Assembly (NCBI GenBank): GCA_964639245.1
Contig: CAZXCU010000011.1
Location: forward strand, 124,001-188,000
Direction of reading: 5' to 3'
Source of the DNA: SB15 sp964639245
GTDB lineage: Bacteria; Chloroflexota; Anaerolineae; Aggregatilineales; J027
Length of the DNA: 64,000 bases
Position 1 is the stretch's first letter. Each line of letters starts with the position of its first letter. Below are positions 25,245-34,398 of this stretch, piece by piece. Below the pieces are notes generated by a model. That model saw nothing but the letters and a program-made list of their open reading frames with translations, ran no database searches and was not told the DNA's origin. The position numbers and the translations under genes are program-made.

Positions 25245-26921
25245 ATGAAGCTCATCCAGCGCGGGTTGGGGCTGTTTCTCATTCTATGGCTGCTTGCCCC
25301 CGCCTTTGCTCAGGCTGTTCCCACTGTTCAACCAACGGTTGTTCCCGAACTGCGCGAAGGTGTGGTGGGGGAAATCCGCAAACTCAATCCCCTCTTTGCT
25401 ACCAACAACCCGGTTGACCGCGATATCACGTCGCTCATTTTTGAAGGGTTGACCAGCATCAACGAATATGGCGAAGTTGTGCCAGACCTTGCCGAGTCAT
25501 GGCTGATGAGTTCGGATGGGCTGGAATACATTTTCAAATTGCGCCGTGATGTGTTGTGGCAAGATGGGGTTCCCTTCACCGCTGCAGATGTGGCGTTTAC
25601 CTTTCGCACGGTGCGCTCGGCGGATTTTCCCGGTGATGCGACCCTGCGCGATTTCTGGCGCACGGTGGAAATTCAGGTCTTGGATGAATATACCATCCGA
25701 TTCCGCTTGGTGCAGTCGTTGGCTTCTTTCCCCGAACAACTCCGTTTAGGGATTGTGCCGATTCATGCGCTGCAAGGTGCGCCGATTGCCACCTTGGACA
25801 AACACCCCTTCAATTTATCCCCGATTGGCACAGGCCCCTATCAACGCGAAGCCTTATATGCCGATAGCGGTATGATTCGGGCGATTAGTTTGCGGGTATC
25901 GCCCAATTATCGTTTGCGTCCCGAAGGCCAGAGCGGATATGCAGTAGACCGTCTGACCTTTTTTACCTATCCCACCCCTGAAGAAGCCATTGCCGCCTAT
26001 CAGCGGGGCGAAATTAACACGATTGGCAATTTACCGCCCCAATCGGTTGAAAATTTACGCAGTGTGGGGAATATCAATGTTCAAACATCGATTGCACCGG
26101 CAGTGGGCGTGTTGATTTATAACTGGCAGGATGATTCGCTGGCCTATTTCCGTGACCAGCGTTTGCGGTTGGCTTTTGTACACGCCTTAGACCGCTACAG
26201 TATGATTACGCGGGGCATGGCAAATCGGGTAGTTCCCACCGACAGTCCGATTTTGCAAAATTCTTGGGCGTTTAACCCGGAAGCCCGCTACCCGTCTTAT
26301 AACATGGACGAAGCCCGCCGCCTGCTGGAATTGGTATCCTTTGAACCTGTTCAGCCAGAATCCGAACCATCCGAAGGGCCGCCTGCCGAAGGCACACAAG
26401 AAGCGGTTCCCACGGTTGAAATTCGCCGCAATTTCAAAATTCTGGTCATCAACGATCCGGGCATTGCGGGGATTGCCTTTGAAGTTGCCGCGCAGTGGTC
26501 GCAGCTTGGCTTTACGGTGGATTTAGAGATGGTCGATTATTCGACGCTGCTTTCACGGTTGGACTCCGGTGAATTTGATGTGGCGCTAGTGGAGTTTAAC
26601 CTTGCTCCACAAGCCGACCCCGACCAATTTTCGCTGTGGCACGAAAGCCAGATTGAAAACGGTCAAAATTACGGTGGCATGAAAATCAATCGCATCAGCT
26701 ATTTGCTAGCACAAGCACGACGCGATAGTAACGGCTTGCATCGCAAACAATTTTATGATGATTTTCAACGGACGTTTACTTCCAGCGCTCCGGCGATTGT
26801 GTTGTATAATCCCCTGTTCGTTTATGCGACAGACCCGCGTTTGCAAAATGTCCAGCTTGATTTTATCAGCACGTCCAGTGACCGTTTCCGCACCATTCAA
26901 GACTGGACGTTTGCTCCTTGA
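25245..26921 (+). CDS. ABC transporter substrate-binding protein, family 5 (oligopeptide type)
   Basis: 558 residues. A signal peptide ends near APAFAQA with no lipobox. Family-5 signatures follow: LNPLFATNNPVDRDITSLIF, then EGLTSINEYGEVVPDLAESW, YIFKLRRDVLWQDGVPFTAADVAFTF and RLAFVHALDR. A Pro/Glu-rich insert at about 365-385 (SEPSEGPPAEGTQEAVPT) lies before the C-terminal lobe. These proteins bind peptides, nickel or other solutes. No permease or ATPase of this family is adjacent, so it is an orphan binding protein or works with a distant transporter. Its stop overlaps the epimerase start as TTGA. Confidence 0.87.
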   Translation: MKLIQRGLGLFLILWLLAPAFAQAVPTVQPTVVPELREGVVGEIRKLNPLFATNNPVDRDITSLIFEGLTSINEYGEVVPDLAESWLMSSDGLEYIFKLRRDVLWQDGVPFTAADVAFTFRTVRSADFPGDATLRDFWRTVEIQVLDEYTIRFRLVQSLASFPEQLRLGIVPIHALQGAPIATLDKHPFNLSPIGTGPYQREALYADSGMIRAISLRVSPNYRLRPEGQSGYAVDRLTFFTYPTPEEAIAAYQRGEINTIGNLPPQSVENLRSVGNINVQTSIAPAVGVLIYNWQDDSLAYFRDQRLRLAFVHALDRYSMITRGMANRVVPTDSPILQNSWAFNPEARYPSYNMDEARRLLELVSFEPVQPESEPSEGPPAEGTQEAVPTVEIRRNFKILVINDPGIAGIAFEVAAQWSQLGFTVDLEMVDYSTLLSRLDSGEFDVALVEFNLAPQADPDQFSLWHESQIENGQNYGGMKINRISYLLAQARRDSNGLHRKQFYDDFQRTFTSSAPAIVLYNPLFVYATDPRLQNVQLDFISTSSDRFRTIQDWTFAP

Positions 26922-27760
26922 GAGTTTTATTGACGGGTGGTTCTGGAGATTTAGGGCGGGTGCTTGTCCCGCAAATCATCGCAGAGGGCAATACCCCCGT
27001 CATTTTTGACCTCCGCCATCCGTCTTTTGATGCCCCCCATTTTATACAGGGGTCAATCACTGACCGTGACTCCCTTGCCCATGCCTTGCAGAATGTCGCC
27101 TGCGTAGTACATATCGCCGCATGGCATGGGCTTCATGAAGTTCGCCGTCAGAAAGATGAATTTGATTTCTGGGATGTGAATGTCACCGGAACATTCAATG
27201 TTTTTGAACTGGCAGCCCGGGCCGGTATCCAGAATGTCATTTTTATTTCTAGCACCAGTGTCATGGATACCGACACTTTTTACGGGCAAACCAAAATTTT
27301 AGGCGAACAGGTTGCCACGCTGTATGCCGAACGGCATGGCTTGAATGTGATTACCTTGCGTCCGCGTGCGTTTATCCCTCACTGGAACACTGAAGTTTAT
27401 TCGTCCTTCGTTGAATGGGCAAAATGGTTCTGGGACGGGGCAGTCCACATTGACGATGTGGCGCAAGCGGTGATGAAAAGCCTGAAGCTCATCACCACCA
27501 CCCGCCTGCCGCACCCGCTCATTTTGACGGTGGACGGTGCGTATGAATACACTGATACCGATTTAGCGGCATGGGATGAGAGTGGCGCAACCTTCAAAAA
27601 ATATTACGCGGACTATGAGGAATTAGCGTTGCAATATGGCCTTGACCCCACCGCTAAACCGACCCGCCTTGATATTTCTGAGACCCAGCACTGGCTGGGT
27701 TATCAGCCAACCTACAGCCTGAAAAATCTCCTTGAAGAACTTAAAGCCCTACACTCCTAA
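26918..27760 (+). CDS. NAD-dependent epimerase/dehydratase family (extended SDR)
   Basis: 280 residues from a TTG at 26918. N-terminal GGSGDLGRVLVPQI (NAD fold), VVHIAAWHG, and VFISSTSVMDTDTFYGQTK where Y and K of YxxxK are seen (FYGQTK). The substrate is not evident; the C-terminal half lacks obvious UDP-sugar motifs, so it may reduce or epimerise another metabolite. It overlaps the preceding gene by 4 bases and the convergent pseudouridine synthase by 20 bases. Confidence 0.8.
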   Translation: MRVLLTGGSGDLGRVLVPQIIAEGNTPVIFDLRHPSFDAPHFIQGSITDRDSLAHALQNVACVVHIAAWHGLHEVRRQKDEFDFWDVNVTGTFNVFELAARAGIQNVIFISSTSVMDTDTFYGQTKILGEQVATLYAERHGLNVITLRPRAFIPHWNTEVYSSFVEWAKWFWDGAVHIDDVAQAVMKSLKLITTTRLPHPLILTVDGAYEYTDTDLAAWDESGATFKKYYADYEELALQYGLDPTAKPTRLDISETQHWLGYQPTYSLKNLLEELKALHS

Positions 27761-28328
27761 ACAACGATTTCTGCTCCTCAGCAGTCAAATACGCCCATTC
27801 TCCCGGCGCTAAATCGTGCAGCGTAATTTCCCCAATTTTAATTCGCACCAACCGCAGGGTGGGATGGCCTACCGCCGCCGTCATCCGTCGCACCTGCCGA
27901 TTTTTCCCTTCTGTCAACGTCATTTCAAGCCATGCCGTCGGAATCTGTTTGCGTTCTCGAATCGGCGGTACACGCGGCGGGAGCGTTGGTTCATCGTCCA
28001 ACAGACGGATTTTCGCCGAGCGGGTCGTATACCCCTGAATTTCTACCCCCTTGCGTAAGTTTTCTAAGGCGGTTTCATCGGGGATTTTTTCGACTTGTGC
28101 CAGATAGGTGCGCGGGTGAGCAAATTGCGGTTCGGTCAGGCGCGTTTTCAGAGCAGCATGGTTGGTCAAAATCAACAAGCCTTCGCTGTCCATATCCAAG
28201 CGTCCTGCTGCGTAAACCTCCGGCACATCAATATAATCCGCCAGTGTGGGACGACCTTCCGAATCAGTAAATTTGGTCAGCACATTAAACGGCTTAAAAA
28301 AACGAAGGATAACGATTTTCTGAGCCAT
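27741..28328 (-). CDS. Pseudouridine synthase, RluE-type of the RsuA/RluB/E/F family
   Basis: 195 residues from the ATG at 28328. No S4 domain; it starts directly with the catalytic fold, as RluE does. Catalytic Asp in AAGRLDMDSEGLLILTN, with KPFNVLTKF before it and EGKNRQVRRMTAAVGHPTLRL after. E. coli RluE modifies U2457 of 23S rRNA; the exact target here is inference. The C-terminus overlaps the 3' end of the convergent epimerase. Confidence 0.88.
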   Translation of the reverse strand: MAQKIVILRFFKPFNVLTKFTDSEGRPTLADYIDVPEVYAAGRLDMDSEGLLILTNHAALKTRLTEPQFAHPRTYLAQVEKIPDETALENLRKGVEIQGYTTRSAKIRLLDDEPTLPPRVPPIRERKQIPTAWLEMTLTEGKNRQVRRMTAAVGHPTLRLVRIKIGEITLHDLAPGEWAYLTAEEQKSLFRSVGL

Positions 28329-28343
28329 GCGGCTTCGCACCTC

Positions 28344-28352
28344 TGATATAAT
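28344..28352 (+). promoter_or_regulatory. Extended -10 promoter for the Memo gene
   Basis: TGATATAAT at 28344-28352 is an extended -10 element 24 bases before the ATG at 28377. No -35 match is needed for this class and none is visible. Confidence 0.45.
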
Positions 28353-28376
28353 GAGAGTCAGAAAGGTAGGGATAGT

Positions 28377-29171
28377 ATGCCACAGGATGTACGACCTTCT
28401 CCATTGGCAGGGCGCTGGTATCCCGCCGATTCTGGCAAACTTCGTGCCGATTTAACCCGTTATCTAGGAACACCTACCGATTCGCCGCATGAAAAAATTC
28501 GCGGGTTGCTTTCTCCCCATGCGGGACTCCTATTCTGGGGAGAAGTCGGCGCAAAAGGCTATGCCCATCTTGCACATCACCACTATGACTACGTAGTCGT
28601 GATTGGCCCGTCCCATTATCCTACTGATTTTCCGATTCTCACCACCGGACACGATGCCTATGCAACCTCTTTAGGGATCGTCCCTATCGCAAAAGAGATT
28701 CTCCAACAACTGGGTAAGCAAGTTACCCCGATTCGTAACGATCCCGAACATGCGATTGAAATGACACTGCCATTTTTACAGCATATTCTCGGCGAATTTC
28801 AACTGCTTCCACTGGTCATGCGCGACCAGCGCTATGAAACATCACAAAGGCTGGCAAACACTCTTGTAGAAATTTTACAGGGGAAAAATGTGTTGTATGT
28901 TGCCAGTTCGGATTTATCACACTTTTACCCGCAAAAAATCGCTCATCAGCTTGATTCGCATACCCTGAACACGATGAGCAGCTATCGAGCCGACAGTGTA
29001 ATCCATCTTCAGGATGATGGGATTGTTCATGCCTGTGGTTATGGGGCAATAGCAGCAGTCATGCTGGCAACTGGTGGGCAAAAGGCGATTCAAACTGCAT
29101 ATGGTACCTCCGGCGATGCCACAGGCGACTATGCGCGGGTTGTCGGTTATGGGAGCATGATTTTTATTTGA
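28377..29171 (+). CDS. amrB: AmmeMemoRadiSam system protein B (Memo family)
   Basis: 264 residues. The Memo family signatures are present: GRWYPADSGKL at the start, GLLSPHAGLLFWGEVGAKGY, VVVIGPSHYP, AIEMTLPFLQHIL and VASSDLSHFYP. The His residues of SPHAG and GPSHY form the metal-like site in this fold, which resembles extradiol dioxygenases. Members often occur with AMMECR1 and a radical SAM protein; neither is in the window. Function in bacteria is not established. TGATG overlap with priA. Confidence 0.88.
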   Translation: MPQDVRPSPLAGRWYPADSGKLRADLTRYLGTPTDSPHEKIRGLLSPHAGLLFWGEVGAKGYAHLAHHHYDYVVVIGPSHYPTDFPILTTGHDAYATSLGIVPIAKEILQQLGKQVTPIRNDPEHAIEMTLPFLQHILGEFQLLPLVMRDQRYETSQRLANTLVEILQGKNVLYVASSDLSHFYPQKIAHQLDSHTLNTMSSYRADSVIHLQDDGIVHACGYGAIAAVMLATGGQKAIQTAYGTSGDATGDYARVVGYGSMIFI

Positions 29172-31873
29172 TGTACGCTGATGTTGCTGTGAATCGGGCG
29201 GTTGCCGCCACCTTTACCTATCACATTCCCGATACGCTGGCGGGCAAACTGCAACCCGGACATCTGGTGCGGGTCTCGTTTCGCACTGCCCAAGAATCGG
29301 CGGTGGTGATTCGCCTGCATAATGATGTTCCCCATTTTGAAACCAAAGATATTCTCGGCTTGCTTGACCCGCAACCTGTCATGACAGAAAATCAGATTGA
29401 ACTTGCCTTCTGGTTGATGGAAACCACCCACACCCCGATAGGCCACTGTTTATGGCTCATGCTCCCGCCGGGACTTGCCCCCAAAGGCGATTCTCGATTT
29501 CGCTTGCTGGATGAGAACGCGGAGGGCAGTTCTAACGCCGAAAAATTCATTATCGGGTTGCTTCGGCGACGCGGTGAACTCAAAAGCAGGCAAATCGAAG
29601 TTGCCTCTCCCCTTAAAACGTGGCGCAGCGCTGCCAAAAAATTAATCGAGCAAGGCATTATTGAGGAACAGGCAATTTTTTCTGTCTCGCGGGTCAAACC
29701 CAAAACAGTTCGTACCGCCCGTTTGAATATCCCACCTGAAAAAATCGATTCGGTGGCACTGCGTTTAGGCCGCGATTCTAAACCTGCCGATGTTTTAGAG
29801 GTGTTGTGGGTCAGCCTGCTGCCCGAAATGCCCATCGAAATCGTACTTGAACGCTCCGGTTGCAAACGCCCCGTCTTAACCGAACTTGAAAAACAGGGTG
29901 CTGTTGGAATCAACAAACAGGCCAAAACCGTCCGGCTTTTGTTGGATGACAAGACTGTTTATGAGCGTATTTTGGAGCTTCGCCATGCCCATCCCGAACT
30001 GGCGATTTTAAAATTTCTTGCCAGAGCCGGACGCGATGTTTCTGCCCCTCAAATTTATGCCAAAACAGGCGCAACACTGGTGCATTTAACCCGCTTGCAA
30101 GAAGATGAGTGGATTACCCTGAGTGAGTCTGAAATCTGGCGGGAAGCGGTTGCCGACGAAATCCCCGATACTGCTCCTTCCTTAACCCCCGAACAGCAGG
30201 CAGTCTGGCAGCCGATTGAGTCTTATTTAGACAAAGGGGGCGAAAAAGGCGTTTTTCTGGTTCATGGGGTTACAGGGTCAGGCAAGACCGAAGTCTATAT
30301 GCAGGCGGTGGAAAAAATCCTCGCGCAAGGACGGCAGGCGATTATCCTTGTGCCAGAAATTGCCCTCACCGCACAGGTGATTCGCCGTTTTGTTAGTCGC
30401 TTTCCCGGCAAGGTCGGATTGGTTCATAGCCAACTTTCGCCCGGTGAACGGTATGACACATGGCGACGGGCGCGAATGGGCAATTTGCCCATCATTATCG
30501 GGGCGCGTTCGGCCTTATTTACCCCGTTGCCTGATGTTGGACTCATCGTTCTGGACGAAGAACACGACGACAGTTACAAACAATCGCCCCCCGTTGACCC
30601 GCCTTATTACCATGCGCGTGCAACCGCTATGGAATACATGCGGCTCAATAGCGGAACGGTCATTTTGGGCAGCGCCACACCCGATATAAACTCCTATTTC
30701 AAAGCGAAATTAGGTGATTACCGCCTGCTGGAAATGCCCAAACGAGTTTTAGCCCATCGGCAAAAAATCGTCCTTGAATCCCGCCAGCTACATTTGCCCG
30801 AACCCCATCTCGATACGATTCGGGGAACAGAGGCTGCTGAACTGCCTTTACCGCCGGTTCATGTGGTGGATATGCGCCACGAACTCAAAACCGGCAATAC
30901 CAGCGTGTTTAGCCGCCGTCTGCGCGAAGATTTACACCACGTCCTCAGCGCCGGACACCAAGCCATCCTCTTTTTGAATCGGCGTGGCACAGCCACTTAT
31001 GTTTTTTGCCGTGACTGCGGCTATATCGCCAAATGTCCCAATTGCGATACTCCGCTGACCTATCATGGGTCTGCCGAACGTCTCTCCTGCCATCACTGTG
31101 GGGCGATTGAACCGAATCCTCGCAGTTGTCCGCAGTGTCACAGCCGACGGATTAAATATCTGGGGCAAGGAACAGAGCAAATCGAGCAAATTTTAAAGGC
31201 AGAATTTCCCGAAGCGCGTGTCCAGCGTTGGGATCAAGACTCCGCCGCGCAAAAGGGAGCGCACCAGCAGATTTTTAATGATTTTCTAAGCCACAAAACC
31301 AATGTCTTGGTCGGAACACAGATGATTGCTAAAGGGCTGGATTTACCGCGTGTCACCCTTGTTGGCATTATTTCAGGGGACACAGCGCTTGGCTTACCCG
31401 ATTATCGCGCCAATGAACGGACATTCCAGCTTTTAACGCAAGTGGCGGGGCGGGCAGGCCGCAGTATCTTGGGCGGGCATGTCATTTTGCAAACCTACCA
31501 GCCCGACCATTACGCGATTCAAGCTGCGGCGAACCACGATTTTAAGACCTTTTACCAGCGCGATATTGAATACCGCCGGGCGTTGCGCTGGCCTCCCTTT
31601 GTACGTCTAGCGCGGGTGTTGGTTCAGAATCGTATTCCCGAAGAAGCCAAAGCGGCGGCTGAACTCATCGCCAACCGTCTCAAGCATCGCATCGAAGATT
31701 TCCAGATGACCGCCACCGAGTTGGTGGGGCCTGTCCCCTGTTTTTTTGGGCGGATTGACAACATCTATCGCTGGCATGTCTTGGTGCGTACCCAGAATCC
31801 GCTGGATTTGTTCAAAGATTTTGAACTTGGCACCGGCTGTATTCTGGACATCGACCCTGTAGATATTTTGTAA
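29171..31873 (+). CDS. priA: Primosomal replication helicase PriA
   Basis: 900 residues from the ATG at 29171 (TGATG overlap with Memo; a TTG one codon earlier is less likely). The N-terminal fork-binding domain comes first; helicase motif I is VHGVTGSGKTEVYMQAV, DEAH-type motif II is VLDEEHDDSY, and motif III is GSATPDINS. Zinc cysteines lie in FCRDCGYIAKCPNCDTPLTY, then LSCHHCG and CPQCHSRRI; motif V/VI is GTQMIAKGLDLPRV and QVAGRAGR. It restarts stalled replication forks. All motifs look intact, so it is expected to be active. An insertion-rich region at about 100-320 is longer than in E. coli PriA. Confidence 0.95.
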   Translation: MYADVAVNRAVAATFTYHIPDTLAGKLQPGHLVRVSFRTAQESAVVIRLHNDVPHFETKDILGLLDPQPVMTENQIELAFWLMETTHTPIGHCLWLMLPPGLAPKGDSRFRLLDENAEGSSNAEKFIIGLLRRRGELKSRQIEVASPLKTWRSAAKKLIEQGIIEEQAIFSVSRVKPKTVRTARLNIPPEKIDSVALRLGRDSKPADVLEVLWVSLLPEMPIEIVLERSGCKRPVLTELEKQGAVGINKQAKTVRLLLDDKTVYERILELRHAHPELAILKFLARAGRDVSAPQIYAKTGATLVHLTRLQEDEWITLSESEIWREAVADEIPDTAPSLTPEQQAVWQPIESYLDKGGEKGVFLVHGVTGSGKTEVYMQAVEKILAQGRQAIILVPEIALTAQVIRRFVSRFPGKVGLVHSQLSPGERYDTWRRARMGNLPIIIGARSALFTPLPDVGLIVLDEEHDDSYKQSPPVDPPYYHARATAMEYMRLNSGTVILGSATPDINSYFKAKLGDYRLLEMPKRVLAHRQKIVLESRQLHLPEPHLDTIRGTEAAELPLPPVHVVDMRHELKTGNTSVFSRRLREDLHHVLSAGHQAILFLNRRGTATYVFCRDCGYIAKCPNCDTPLTYHGSAERLSCHHCGAIEPNPRSCPQCHSRRIKYLGQGTEQIEQILKAEFPEARVQRWDQDSAAQKGAHQQIFNDFLSHKTNVLVGTQMIAKGLDLPRVTLVGIISGDTALGLPDYRANERTFQLLTQVAGRAGRSILGGHVILQTYQPDHYAIQAAANHDFKTFYQRDIEYRRALRWPPFVRLARVLVQNRIPEEAKAAAELIANRLKHRIEDFQMTATELVGPVPCFFGRIDNIYRWHVLVRTQNPLDLFKDFELGTGCILDIDPVDIL

Positions 31874-31874
31874 A

Positions 31875-31904
31875 TTTACCTATTCGTCAAAAAACCGATA
31901 TAAT
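31875..31904 (+). promoter_or_regulatory. Candidate sigma-70 promoter of the 31932-35392 operon
   Basis: TTTACC (31875-31880) and a perfect TATAAT (31899-31904) are 18 bases apart, 27 bases before the ATG at 31932. It starts one base after the priA stop codon. Confidence 0.5.
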
Positions 31905-31931
31905 CCCGTTTGGTTATTGAGGGAGTGCGTC

Positions 31932-32717
31932 ATGCAAATTGTGCGGAATTTTTGGAACGCCTTTAAAAATTTTGCGATTCTGTTTTCGTTTATCATGAAT
32001 TTTGTGCTGGTTATCATTTTAGTTTTTGTGGTGTACCAGATTTACATTATCAAAAACGGTATCGCTGAACCGTTGATTGATGGGTTACACGCCAATTTTG
32101 TGGGGATGGACGAAGCCAACATCACCACCACGATTGCGGTAGAAGACAATATCACCATTGACTTTGACCTGCCTATCGAACAGGAAACTACCGTCGTTTT
32201 AACTGAACGGGTGGTTTTGGGGCAGTTTAGCTTTGGGGAGCAGCAGTTGGTCATTGCCTTGAATGAAGGCCAAGAATTGCCCGTCAAGCTCAATATGATT
32301 GTTCCGGTGGAACAAACCATCCCGATTAGTTTAAGCGTGCCAGTCGACATCCCCCTCAATGAAACTGAACTTCATGCCCCCTTTGTCAATCTAAGAAATC
32401 TGCTCGAACCCTATGTTCGTTCGCTGGATAATTTGCCCGGAGATTGGGATGAAGCGCCTGACTTTGCACTGGATGCTGTTCAAGGCGATGTGAATTTGCT
32501 GAGTGAAACCGATGGTAGCCGCGACCCTTGGAATACCCCTACCCCCGCCAGCGAAGACACCGTAGATGCGGGAACTTCCCCGGAGAGTGGTGCTGAAAAT
32601 GTTGGGACAGGCGGTGCAATAGAAGCAACCCCGGTTCCTACTACAGAACCGGGCGCACCCACCGCCACAACCATTCCTTTGATCCTTGAAACGCCCACGG
32701 AGACTCCCCAACCTTGA
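31932..32717 (+). CDS. Single-pass membrane protein with Thr/Pro-rich tail, unknown function
   Basis: 261 residues from the ATG at 31932, preceded by GAGGGAG; the TTG at 31917 is discarded. One membrane helix at about 13-37 (FAILFSFIMNFVLVIILVFV) leaves a large outside part. The middle, about 45-160, alternates charged and hydrophobic residues and repeats the words QETTVVLTERVVL and VEQTIPISLSVPVDIPL, suggesting paired beta or amphipathic repeats. The C-terminal 70 residues are Thr/Pro/Glu-rich. No family recognised. First gene of an operon with a methyltransferase, an SDR and a hydrolase. Confidence 0.7.
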   Translation: MQIVRNFWNAFKNFAILFSFIMNFVLVIILVFVVYQIYIIKNGIAEPLIDGLHANFVGMDEANITTTIAVEDNITIDFDLPIEQETTVVLTERVVLGQFSFGEQQLVIALNEGQELPVKLNMIVPVEQTIPISLSVPVDIPLNETELHAPFVNLRNLLEPYVRSLDNLPGDWDEAPDFALDAVQGDVNLLSETDGSRDPWNTPTPASEDTVDAGTSPESGAENVGTGGAIEATPVPTTEPGAPTATTIPLILETPTETPQP

Positions 32718-33616
32718 TGGATACCCAGACCAGTCCGCCGATTCTCAATTACGATGAACAAGGCGGGGCGAGTTATAAAACCGATTTCTGGCAGGGCAAA
32801 GGCCGTGACTATGAAGACCGCGTAGAACGCATTGCACTCGGACGGCTGCTTCATCCCGCACAGGGGCAGCGTCTGATTGAATTTGGAGCCGGGTTCGGAC
32901 GTTTGAGTAATTTTTTTGCTGGCTACCAAGAAGTCATCTTGGTAGATTACGCCAAAACCCAGCTCCAAGATGCCCGCGCCCGTTTAGGTGACAGCAAATA
33001 TCGCTATGTTGCTGCCAATATTTATCAACTTCCCTTTGCCGATGGGATTGCCGATGGTGCGACGCTGATTCGCGTGCTGCATCATTTTGTCGATGCCCCT
33101 GCTGCCCTTGCTCAAATTCGCCAGACACTTTCCACCGGTGCAGTTTTTATCTTGGAATATGCTAACAAGCGCAATCTCAAGGCCATGCTGCGTTATGCGC
33201 TCAAACAACAGACATGGAGTCCCTACACCGAAGATCCCGTTGAATTTTATAAACTCCATTTCGATTTTCACCCCTCCTACATCCAAAAAACGATGCAAAA
33301 CTTGGGCTTTCAGACTCAGCAGCGTTTGCCTGTTTCGTTTTTCCGTCTGGGGATTCTCAAGCGCACAGTTCCTACCAGTGTCCTCACGAGTCTTGATTCT
33401 ACGTTGCAAAATTCAGGACTGCTGATTACGCCAAGCATTTTTACCCGAAACTGGATTGCTGGCGCACGTCCAGCACAATTGCCAAGCGCCATTTTTAAAT
33501 GTCCTGCCTGTCACAGCACCGCCTTACATGAACAACCCGAAAAAATCACCTGTCAAGCCTGTGGCAAGGCATGGTCAACCGCCGATGGCATTTACGACTT
33601 TCGAGAACCCCTCTGA
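32717..33616 (+). CDS. Class I SAM methyltransferase with C-terminal zinc ribbon
   Basis: 299 residues from the ATG at 32717 (TGATG overlap). SAM motif I is LIEFGAGFGRLSNFFAG, then VILVDYAKTQ, the motif II/III region is DGATLIRVLHHFVDAPAALA, and FILEYANKRN follows. The end holds four cysteines in FKCPACHSTAL and ITCQACGKAW followed by STADGIYDF, which resembles a Trm112-type ribbon. Related proteins modify quinones, lipids or sugars; the substrate is unknown. Translationally coupled to the next gene. Confidence 0.85.
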   Translation: MDTQTSPPILNYDEQGGASYKTDFWQGKGRDYEDRVERIALGRLLHPAQGQRLIEFGAGFGRLSNFFAGYQEVILVDYAKTQLQDARARLGDSKYRYVAANIYQLPFADGIADGATLIRVLHHFVDAPAALAQIRQTLSTGAVFILEYANKRNLKAMLRYALKQQTWSPYTEDPVEFYKLHFDFHPSYIQKTMQNLGFQTQQRLPVSFFRLGILKRTVPTSVLTSLDSTLQNSGLLITPSIFTRNWIAGARPAQLPSAIFKCPACHSTALHEQPEKITCQACGKAWSTADGIYDFREPL

Positions 33617-34398
33617 TGCAGCATAAAATCGTCATCGTGACGGGCGCTTCTACAGGAATAGGGGCTGCCTTAGCCCGCGAATTGGCTCGACGGGGCGCAA
33701 AAATTGTCCTTGCAGCCCGCAGTGAGGACAAGCTACGCGAAGTTGCCTGGGACTGTCCCGATTCGCTGGTCGTGCCTACCGACGTGACCCAAGCGGACTC
33801 CTGTACGGCGCTGGTTGAAAAAACCATTGCTCATTTTGGTCGGTTGGATGTGCTGGTCAACAATGCGGGGCAAAGTATGCTCTCCCGTTTTGACGAGGTA
33901 CAGGACTTTTCAATTTTTGAAAAACTGATCCAGATTAATTATCTCAGCGCCGTGTACTGCACCCGTGCTGCATTGCCACATTTAAAACAAAGCAAAGGCT
34001 TAATTGTGGGTGTGTCCAGCGTGGCGGGTAAAACGGGTGTGCCGTTACGGACAGGCTACAGCGCCAGCAAACATGCCATGCAGGGTTTTTTCGACAGTTT
34101 GCGAATTGAACTGATGGGCAGTGGCGTGGATGTCTCGATGATTAGCCCCGGTTTTGTGGATACCCATATCCGCCAACATTCATTAGGCGCAGATGGCAAA
34201 CCTTTGGGCAAGAATCCGTTGGCGGGCGAAAAAATCATGACTGCCGAACAAGCAGCAGTTCACATTGCCGATGCCATTCAATCGCGTCGCCGCGAACGCA
34301 TCATGGGAATCTCCGGCAAACTGGCGATGCTCGGCAAACTCATTGCGCCCCGTCTGGTAGATAAAATGACCCGCCGCCGCATCACCCATGCCAAATAA
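33616..34398 (+). CDS. Short-chain dehydrogenase/reductase
   Basis: 260 residues from the ATG at 33616 (TGATG overlap with the methyltransferase; a start at 33571 lies inside that gene). Classical SDR: TGASTGIGAALARELA (9-24), NNAG, catalytic S135, Y148 and K152 in GYSASKHAM. The C-terminal LGKLIAPRLVDKMTRRR is basic and hydrophobic, as in DHRS7-like SDRs that associate with membranes. The substrate is unknown. Confidence 0.9.
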   Translation: MQHKIVIVTGASTGIGAALARELARRGAKIVLAARSEDKLREVAWDCPDSLVVPTDVTQADSCTALVEKTIAHFGRLDVLVNNAGQSMLSRFDEVQDFSIFEKLIQINYLSAVYCTRAALPHLKQSKGLIVGVSSVAGKTGVPLRTGYSASKHAMQGFFDSLRIELMGSGVDVSMISPGFVDTHIRQHSLGADGKPLGKNPLAGEKIMTAEQAAVHIADAIQSRRRERIMGISGKLAMLGKLIAPRLVDKMTRRRITHAK

